From assembly GCA_964035795.1 (NCBI GenBank), contig OZ038320.1:11196118-11260117 (forward strand): a DNA stretch of 64,000 nucleotides, in the 5' to 3' direction. Of this stretch, positions 44,254 through 64,000 are shown one piece after another. A program made the position numbers and the translations under genes. The stretch comes from Pterobdella sp. o SKG-2022 (taxonomy: Eukaryota; Annelida; Clitellata; Hirudinida; Piscicolidae). The notes under the pieces are model-generated. The model worked only from the letters and a program-made list of their open reading frames with translations. It searched no databases and was not told the DNA's origin. Each line of letters begins with the position of its first letter. Positions within the stretch are counted from its first letter, which is position 1.

Positions 44254-44259
44254 TTTATT
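44254..44259 (-). promoter_or_regulatory. Candidate poly(A) signal of the WDR74-like gene
   Basis: Minus-strand AATAAA about 26 nt beyond the WDR74-like stop codon. Distance and sequence are suitable, but the region is AT-rich. Confidence 0.45.
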
Positions 44260-44284
44260 TTTGTAAAATGTACAAGTTTTAAGC

Positions 44285-45578
44285 TTAATCGCTATCAAAA
44301 TCATTTTCTTCATCTTGAACTGATCCACTGCTTTCTCTTTTGCGTTTACGAAGATTTTTTAAATGCTTTTTTCTGTCCCTCTGTATTTCTTCAACAACCT
44401 TCAAAATAAGTTATAGAACTGAAATACATATTTAGATTTATAGTTCGAATGATATTTTCATCTAGAAAATTTAACAAATAAATTTGTTGTTTTAATACAA
44501 CTGATTATAATAGTGCGTTATAAAACCTCTTTTTTGGATTTTCGTTTAACTTTTTTAGTTTCGACTACCTCCATTCCTTCCCAAATTTCTTTTAGTTCTT
44601 CATTCTCTATTATCTTGGGTTTTTTCTGCCACGAAAAATATCAAAATCATGTATTTTTTCCCAATTTTAGTTAATAAATTGAATCACGAAAAAATTTGGT
44701 TATAAAGGACTTATGAAAACAAACTTTAAAAGTAGGCTTGTCAATAGGAATTTAATTATTTAGTATTTGATCAATCGTCAAACACTTCGCACCAGTATAT
44801 CATTTATCATAGCTCTCAAGTATTTCTGAAAAATTAAATATCCGAAAAAAAAACTGTATTAATAAATGTATAAAACAAAAATATTGTACATATAGGAACC
44901 AAATTATGGAAAAAATAACACAAATTTGAGCATTACCTTATGTATAAGCTTTTTGTTGTTAATGTTGTAAACTCTTAAAAACCTGTCCAAACCCCCACAC
45001 ATCATCAAAGGGGTGTTTGGAACACATTTCACCACTCTCACACCTCTTGTTACTCCAGAGAATGTGTGCACCAATGAACCTGAAGATAACAATTTACATA
45101 GTCTGTTGGTCTTTTAAAAGATCCGTTGATGTTTCATGTATTCTATTAATGATGAATGTTTCAAATATTCACAGTTTCCATATTAATTGTGAATTTAATT
45201 GAAAAAATATTTTTAACGCAAAAATGGAAAAAATGTATTCCAACCATCTTTTCCTCTAAAATCCAACAGTCCCACAAGGCCTTGTGTGTTACCAACAACC
45301 ACTTGCCTAAAAGGTTAATTTTGATACATTTAATGGTATATTATTATAATAATTTATTTATAAAAAATTTTTTTATAACTTATATATCAACTAAAAAAAC
45401 AAACTCGCAGTACATAAAAATGAAGAGTTAAAAAATCAGATGACTGAAAACTACAAAGAACGATATAAGACACTGACTTGTGGTTGAGGATGTTGAGAGA
45501 GAGGGTCTTGATGGGGGACTCCTTGAAGAGGACTTCAATCACAGGCCTCTTTTGTGCTCTTGTGTCATACAGCCTCAC
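44285..45578 (-). CDS. WDR74/Nsa1-like ribosome-biogenesis WD40 protein, C-terminal half only
   Basis: WDR74 (yeast Nsa1) is a nucleolar WD40 protein in pre-60S subunit maturation. Six in-phase exons on the minus strand: 45578-45478 (VRLYDTRAQKRPVIEV), 45306-45245 (VVVGNTQGLVGLLD), 45079-44937 (GSLVHTFSGVTRGVRVVKC, CGGLDRFLRVYNI), 44825-44793 (33-nt microexon), 44625-44527 (ELKEIWEGMEVVETKK), 44398-44285 (basic tail, then acidic DEENDFDSD, stop); 552 nt, 183 aa. The Lys/Arg-rich tail fits nucleolar targeting. Motifs match the last WD repeats and tail of human WDR74 (385 aa). The first 200 or so residues are missing: a LINE chimera and noncoding sequence lie between 45579 and the start of NNT at 47564. 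Either a 5'-truncated copy, or NNT sits within a giant intron of this gene. Confidence 0.85.
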
Positions 45579-45746
45579 CTATGAATGAGCATCGATGACA
45601 CAGATGATTCAGAATAATGCTTCATTTAAAATATATATTACCAGCAAAAAGCTTTTACTATGGAAAATAAATTATAATGTGTAATTATTTTTACACATAA
45701 ATTTTTGTAAAAATAAAAAAAACAAACATGCAAAACTTTAGAAAAC

Positions 45747-46192
45747 CAAAATGAAGTTTTGATTTGCTTAGAAGACTTTAATGGACACATTGTCAAAGAG
45801 GTTGATGGGTTTGAAGGTGTTCATGGAGGTTTTGGAATAGACAAAAAGAACACCTAAGATTTTGAGTTTGGAATATATAGGAAATGTGGTGACTTTGAGA
45901 GTTACCACAGAAAGGAGATTGTATTTTGCTAAAAGACGAGAGCTGCCGACAAACATCACCTCACTCTTAGTAGGGTTTAGTTTCAGTTGGCTTTGGGAAA
46001 ACCAAGAGTTTAGAGCGGAAAGACAACTGGATAATTTAAGGAGAATGGGACTAGGATCTGGGTGAGAGACTCCGGTGAAAAGAGTGATGTCATCAGCGAA
46101 CTGGTGAAAAAGCAAGTCGTGCTGTACAATAATGCTACACATGGGTGATGTATGAAAAGAGAAGAGGATTGGTCCCAGAACGGAACACATCA
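45747..46192. mobile_element. Chimeric LINE fragment
   Basis: Positions 45747-45845 (plus strand) repeat part of the endonuclease of fragment D (41457-41556; FNGHIVKEVDGFEGV). Directly joined, 45846-46192 (minus strand) repeats the RT of the L2-like element at 55432: SVLGPILFSFHTS, FADDITLFTG, NPTKSEVMFVGS, SKLKILGV. Two unrelated LINEs are fused in opposite orientations. Located in the 5' flank or intron of the WDR74-like gene. Confidence 0.85.
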
Positions 46193-47563
46193 GAAGATAA
46201 TTCTCATTACAACACACACCTTGCAAATGATTACTCAATAAAATCTTATATCCTAGTAAAACATACTGATGAATGTAAAATCTGCTAATTAACTTACTTC
46301 GATACTTTTCTAAATTTAACTAATTTCAAATATATTCATATTTTTAAGATTGGAAGATCACTAAAGAGTTATTTTAATTCGACATGAAATTTCATTTAAA
46401 ACATTGTAAGGACGGATTTTCGATATCCGGGTTTTGAGGGCTTGAAAATTTGAATTATGCTAACGAAAAGCTTTGTAGGTTTGATCAATAAACGTTTTTG
46501 TTATTTCTAATACAAAACATACATGAGATCTATTGGAAAAAATTTTCATTCAAAAATGTCTATTTTTTAGAAAAATTTTCTCAAATGAAGTAAGTATACG
46601 TATGATGAAGTACAATAGCCTGAATCTAAAAGTAAAGACAACAAAGTATTTATTAAATGACACGAAGCTTTTCGTAAGGCTAGCTTACATTATCAAGTGA
46701 TAATGTATACGTATGAAACTTTGAAAAAACGAACGTAACAACCATCATTTAGACAACAGAACATTTGTAAGTTTCTAAAATATTCATCCATTGCTTTTAT
46801 TCATTTTAACATAGGGGTTGCCCGTCAAAAAAACATATTTTTTCGGGTCCTTCATGTTTATTTTAAGAGGAGTGTCGAAGAGATTCTCACACCTACTAGT
46901 TCACTACAGAACAAAATATCATCATTATTGTCAAAACATTTTTCTTAAATCTTGTGCTACAAACTTGATGATGTAGAATAACCTAAAACAAAATAGAGGA
47001 AGACAAACGCAATGTATTTATTTACTTAATACATGAAGTTTTATGTAAAAAAACCCTCACATCATCAACTCTTACATTATCAGTCTAAAAATAATGCATT
47101 TTTTTAAGTGTATGAAACAAAAGCTCTAAAAAATTGATTTTATTGAAAAGTGTTTGTTCTTGCATAATGAAAAAAACGCTTTAGTCATTTTTTACTTTAT
47201 TACTTAGTTTTTTAAAAATGAAAAAACTAAGAAAAAACAATATTCATATAAAATAACACACTATGATCTAGTGAGTTTGTCTAATATGTATGTGTGGCTA
47301 AGCTTCACATCGTAAAAGATCATAAACACCGCCTAGTAGGTTGGAGCTTGTGCAGAATTGTATTTTTTTGAAGATTTTAATTTTCGAATTGATTTTTGTA
47401 TCTTATATTTTAATTTTAACAGTTGTAATATTTATGTTTCATACTTATTCGCAACTATTTACAGGACAAAAAATGAAAAGGCTTTAGAAAACCTCTTTGG
47501 TGTGGTGCACTTAGACTGAATAACATCTCTTATAATCGAACTCTTTTTCTTTTATATCTTGCA
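46193..47563. other. Noncoding DNA between the WDR74-like and NNT genes
   Basis: About 1.4 kb of AT-rich DNA. I searched by eye on the minus strand for the missing WDR74 WD repeats and found none. The right part should contain the NNT promoter and 5' UTR. Confidence 0.45.
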
Positions 47564-59251
<11,688 letters not shown>

Positions 59252-59316
59252 TTGTCTTACAGATGGTCGTTACTTCAGTTACCATGGCACCATTGTTGCA
59301 CTTACTTATTTTTAAA

Positions 59317-59322
59317 AATAAA
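59317..59322 (+). promoter_or_regulatory. Poly(A) signal of NNT
   Basis: AATAAA about 66 nt after the NNT stop codon (59249-59251), a suitable position for 3' end formation. Confidence 0.6.
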
Positions 59323-62300
59323 CTTCAGTGTTAATTTAAATATTTTTTTAGATTTCAAAATATTTTTCTATTTAGTTATTTTATTTGAGCTTTTTTGGCT
59401 TATTTAAATTTCCCTTTAATGTCTTACATTCAAGTCGAAAAACTTGAATAAGTTTTATTGTTATTGAAGCAGGATTAAATTATGAAATTTCGCATTAATT
59501 ACTTAGCAATAGTTCACTTAAACAATCGAGTTGTCATTTTAGATAATTTATTGATATTTCTTTTTCATAATTTATCATTGCTACAACGTAAATTAGCAGG
59601 TTCTCAAATCGCTATAGATCATGTTTATTTTGAAGGCTCAGACACCATTTGAATTATCAAATCAACATCTCAATTCCTGTCAGAGTTTTTTAATGTTAAT
59701 CAAAGTTTTAACTTCAGCGCATAATCTCAAAGTTTTATTTAGCTTAGTTAATAAATAACCTAACATTTACTTGGATTTTTTTATCGGAGCTTATCAATAA
59801 TTTAAATATATAAAGATCATTTCAAATAGTAAACTTTCGATAACTATATAATAAATGCTAAGAATTCCAGACGATTTTACTAGTGTCCAGAGTGATTAAT
59901 GAAAACAAACTGTAAGTAATTGTAACGAAAAGGCATTCTTCAGATTTTAGCACTTGTACAAATTAAAGACTATTAAGCGCTCCATTTTTTCGATAATAAT
60001 AGCTCTTCTTCATGATACATTACATTTCGTTTAATCCGTGGCCATTGAATGTAGCATGAAGGCGGGTCTGTAGTGGCCCACTCATTCCTAATCTAGAAAG
60101 ATGATTTCCCCTAAGTAAATTTTCATAATAATATAAACTGGTTCGGGGCGTTAATGTGTTCCTAATAAAATTATATGCAAAGAATGTTAAGGGAGATTAA
60201 CTGGTAAAGTATAATAATTTGCTTCCTACGCAAGACTAAAACTACAAGGTCTGCAACACATCATTAACTGTGAGTAATTTGGCTTTTCCTGTTCAAGAAA
60301 TTTAAGCTCAAGTCATTTTTAGGGAATTATTTTTTATTTACTCTAAGCCATTTACCAACTGTGTTAAACCATAAAATTTTTATCGTTAAAAATATGGGCT
60401 CAACTTTAAAATCTATTAAAGTTGAAGTCAAATTGTTTTGAGGATTTGAAAAGAATGTTTATTCAACGTCAAGAAACTATTTTCAAGTTATGTATATAAA
60501 TATGTTTGTACATATTAGCCAATAATTCGATCTGAAAAAAGCTTTGTGACATCTTTATAAACTTTGTTAATAGTGTTCTATGTTAAGTAATGTATTATGA
60601 GGTTTGGAAATCATAAGAAAAAAAAGAAATATGAAAATCGGAAAAGGCTTAGAAACTGAGTCATTTACTTCTGGTTGCTCAAATCCTTTTGAGAAACCGT
60701 TAGTTCCGACATCCTTTATCTAAATACATTATATACAAAGTTAATATTGTTGCCATTACCCAAAGTCCTGTTCACCAAGTAATTGAATTGGCAATTATCA
60801 TCACCTGACGCTCTATGACGTCAGACAAATATGGGAAGTTTCAAATTCTTCACATAAAATTATTTTTAAAAGAAGAATTTTAAAAATTCAAAAAAATTTA
60901 ATCATTTTTAAATATGAATTCATGTTTTTAAAATTAAAAACACTACTTTTCAAACAAATAATTACTTTGATCAAAAAATAATCACACTAACTGCTTCTGG
61001 GTGCATTAAAAGAATTTTTAAACCTTCATGAACTTAAAAGAGAACGATTTTTCGTATAGTATTATCTTTCCAATTCAATAGACTATAACATAATAATAAA
61101 AAATTAGTAATTAAATCTAGCTTTTCTTCGATGTTTCTCAACTTTTACTTGAGTTTTCTTCGACTAAAAAGCCTAAATAAAAGATTATAGGAAATGCCAT
61201 GGGACGATCAAAAAATCAATTCATGTCTAGGCACAATTTTTGTACTCATCAACTTTTAGAAAGACCGTTTTGGAAATTTTTATACAGTAATAATCTCACA
61301 CGGTGATTCACTGAATCTTTCATGTTTCTTTTATTGTTTAGTTGTGGGTTGGTGCAAGCTGATTTAAATGTCAAGAAGTTATAAAAAATTTGAAAGATGG
61401 AACTGTTTAAAAAACTAAAATTCACATGTTTAATCTTTTTTTTATCAATCACAGTGTAAACATTCTTCTGTAAAATAATACTTGGCAATCTATGCTAATC
61501 AGTTTTCGATATCAACATAAATGACAGGTTTCATAATGTTAAATAAAATTCATTGATCATAAACAACTTTGTATACACACCGTATGTATATGCCGCATGT
61601 GGTATTTATATATGCGTGTGTATTAGCTAAAACATAAGAAGAATTAAATAATTGAATATCATTATGCCCTTTTGATTGGGGAAGTAGAAATCGCATAAAA
61701 TGAAAGTTTTTTCTTTTATATACAAGATTTTACACACTACTTCTGTTTTCTAATTTATTAGCTTGAAAACCGAATAAACATCCCTCTGATGTTAAAATTT
61801 CACGAACGTTAACAAAATCACAAAATGATTTATTTTATGTTATTGAAGACACATTTATTTCAGCCAGCTTCAGTCAAGTCACAATTTGAAGTTGAAGATG
61901 TAATGTTATTACGTATCATGAACTTGGTGAACTAAACGAGTATATAAGACAGTCTAAAGTTTGTTACTTATACGCAAATAAACACGTTGAAAGACAGAAA
62001 ATTTTAGAAAATTTTAGTTTGATTTTATGTTATTTATACTTAACCTTTGAAAAATAGTCATTTTTCTTGTTGACCATCTTACAATGGATTATATATGCTG
62101 ATGGATTATATTAACATTTATTCATAATTAGTTTAAAAATACCGAAATGAGACAAATTTAAAAAGATATCACCGTAACCAACGGAACAATTAAAGGTTTT
62201 TAAGAAACATTTTTTTACTCTTAATAATATAAATAATTGATACATTGCTTCATTATAAGGCATCAACATGAACTATAGCGGTCTTTAATAGTAAACCTTA

Positions 62301-62662
62301 ACAATGATGGCAACTAAGAGTTCCATGACTGCACAATCTTAATTACTCTAATTATCATTTTATTTATTATTATTTTTATAATTACTTAAGACGCTTTGGT
62401 TCTGTGGCATATATATTTTGGCTGATTCATCATGATTGTTCTATAAAATGGTGCCTTCCAGTCACACCGTCATAGTTTGAAGTTTCTTCAAAGTGGATAC
62501 TTTACAATAAAAGAGTCATTTGTGAAAATTTTCATTTAGAATCATTCAAAAGTCATTCGGTATAATCACCACACTACTTCGGAACTTCCTTCCAAAAGAA
62601 CTTTGAAAAGCTTTTGAAAAGCGAAACCACAGAACAAATAAAAAAGTTTTCTTTCTTTTGAT
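59323..62662. other. AT-rich intergenic DNA downstream of NNT
   Basis: About 3.3 kb without recognised genes. The frames present (for example 61488-61249 minus) are short and AT-biased. No transposon or RNA signature was identified. Confidence 0.4.
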
Positions 62663-63073
62663 ATGTTCCTCGCAGTTCCATTCTTTTATAGAACATTTTT
62701 AAAGCGTAAAAACAGAATAAAAGAGATATCTTCACCATTCAACACTTCCAAAATGACGTCAATTATCAGCTTGATATTAATTAGTAGTATCTTCAATGAC
62801 ACCAACGTACACTCAGTCAGAGCTCTTGCTTTATATCCAATAACTGACCATGAAAACTTTACTCGCCACATCCACCAGTCTAATAAAGCAAGGGTTTCAT
62901 GCAAAAAATGGCTTGATGAAAATAAGCAATATTCAATAATTTACCTCTTCACTACTATTGCTCATTTAGAAAATCAAGCTTTGCATCTCAAAAGTGAACT
63001 TGTTAGTTTTAAGTTATTCCATAAACCGTATATACTTAACTGTCTGAAAAAATATAAATCTTTTTCATTTTAA
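62663..63073 (+). CDS. Uncertain small ORF (136 aa), possible secreted product
   Basis: I do not recognise it. The frame runs from ATG 62663 to a stop at 63073. An internal Met (about residue 31) begins a hydrophobic stretch, MTSIISLILISSIFNDTNV, that resembles a signal peptide. The remainder is Lys/His/Ser-rich with two Cys. No homologous family comes to mind, no clear splice sites frame it, and its composition is close to background, so it may be a chance ORF. Its length is unusual for this AT content, which is the main argument in favour. Confidence 0.2.
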   Translation: MFLAVPFFYRTFLKRKNRIKEISSPFNTSKMTSIISLILISSIFNDTNVHSVRALALYPITDHENFTRHIHQSNKARVSCKKWLDENKQYSIIYLFTTIAHLENQALHLKSELVSFKLFHKPYILNCLKKYKSFSF

Positions 63074-63583
63074 AAACCCATCAATCATAAATTAAGTTTG
63101 AAACAACGAAAAAATATGTGTCAGATTAAAGAATTTATTATTTTTGAATGACAAAGTATTTGGGAGAATGAATGTACCATGGGCATTTAAATATAACTTC
63201 AAATTATACATTCTCTATTCATTATGCTCATAGTTTTCATACAGAATTAAAAAAAATTCATATAACCAATTTGTTGGCTTTATAATAATGTGGCGAAATA
63301 AAACATGGAGGTTATCAAAAGTTCATCACGAAGCTTTTCGATTTAGTGAAAATCTTCATCAGGTTGCAAAGCTTGATTTTCTAATCTAATGATTTTAATA
63401 AATTGAAAAACTTTTTGATGAACTTTTGAAAATCTTTGTTTTTTTTAAATTAAACTTTTTGCATTTTTTTATTTCTAATATAACTTCAATTTTAATCTAA
63501 TTCAACAATACATAATCATACTACTCTTCTAATGCTTTGATCAACACTGACTGATTAATTCATTTGTTTATCAATATTCCCAG

Positions 63584-63990
63584 AAGAAAAGGTTCTTTCG
63601 GGACCCGGATCTTGAGATCATTTATGATGATGAAAGCAAAATTTACAAGTCTACTGAGCAGAATTTTACTTCAAAACTTGTAAGATTTCTCTGTGTGCTT
63701 ACTCATGATTTTTTCATAAACAGAAAATTTTCAAAAAATTTCATCAAAGTAGTTTTCAACTAAAATTTTTTTAGTTTGTTTTTAATCCCTAGGTGTGGTC
63801 AAAATAAAAAAACACTTCTAAATAACCAGTTTAAGCAGAAACATAAATTTTTTCATAATTTCTACAAAATGAACCTTTAAATCAATGCTCCACAGCATCA
63901 CATGATCGCAGACATGCGGGCTTTGGACACGGGCCTAGACCAATATTATATTCCCCAATTAAAAATAGCTGAAGTCGGAGAAGATGCATC
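63584..63990 (+). CDS. Two exons of an unrecognised gene, running off the right edge
   Basis: Exon 63584-63679 follows a cag acceptor (tcaatattcccag) and ends at a gtaag donor. It reads KKRFFRDPDLEIIYDDESK, then a segment ending NFTSKL. Exon 63896-63990 follows tccacag and ends at gtaagt, reading HHMIADMRALDTGLDQYYI and then a segment ending VGEDAS. Both are open in one phase-consistent frame and GC-richer than their surroundings, and splice sites match consensus, so they are very likely real. The next exon would start at phase 2 beyond the window. Upstream exons were not found. Acidic, no membrane segment, function unknown. Confidence 0.6.
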
Positions 63991-64000
63991 GTAAGTTTGA

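Overview
The window is invertebrate-type metazoan nuclear DNA. It is very AT-rich and has spliced genes with GT-AG introns, many non-LTR retrotransposon copies, tRNA-derived SINEs, inverted-repeat elements and long tetranucleotide arrays. Nothing prokaryotic or plasmid-like is present (no operons, ribosome binding sites or CRISPR array). I cannot name the species. Intact nicotinamide nucleotide transhydrogenase and the mix of L2/CR1-like and other LINEs fit a non-vertebrate animal.

Layout, left to right. (1) 2490-9307, plus strand: complete 13-exon malic enzyme, 558 aa, probably NADP-preferring. (2) 10828-30996, minus strand: complete 11-exon bestrophin, 921 aa, a Ca2+-activated anion channel with a very long, acidic C-terminal tail. 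Its large introns carry two near-full-length LINEs, a piggyBac-like MITE and a dispersed repeat. (3) 31582-35430: an antisense LINE whose 3' end runs into a (TTAC)n array of about 550 bp. (4) 36829-37106: a (GGAA)n array. (5) 38920-39405, plus strand: an ACOT13-like hotdog thioesterase, incomplete and possibly decayed. (6) 39679-43945: inverted-repeat elements and a mosaic of LINE pieces. (7) 44285-45578, minus strand: the 3' half of a WDR74/Nsa1-like ribosome-biogenesis gene; its 5' exons are not visible. (8) 47564-59251, plus strand: complete 22-exon mitochondrial NAD(P) transhydrogenase (NNT), 1067 aa, with an L2-like LINE in intron 18 and a SINE in intron 19. (9) 62663-63073: an uncertain small ORF. 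(10) 63584-63990: two exons of an unrecognised gene running off the right edge.

Exon boundaries of the three complete genes were placed by hand from splice sites and protein family similarity. In each, the exon lengths sum to a whole number of codons and every junction keeps phase, which strongly supports the models. Malic enzyme and NNT are both NADPH producers (cytosolic or mitochondrial versus mitochondrial inner membrane), but their proximity may be coincidental. I saw no convincing new multi-gene system. The most noteworthy signals are a 75-nt, frame-preserving, stop-free hydrophobic intron in NNT, a tyrosine at the bestrophin aperture position, a LINE 3' tail grown into a giant microsatellite, and several chimeric or palindromic transposon arrangements.
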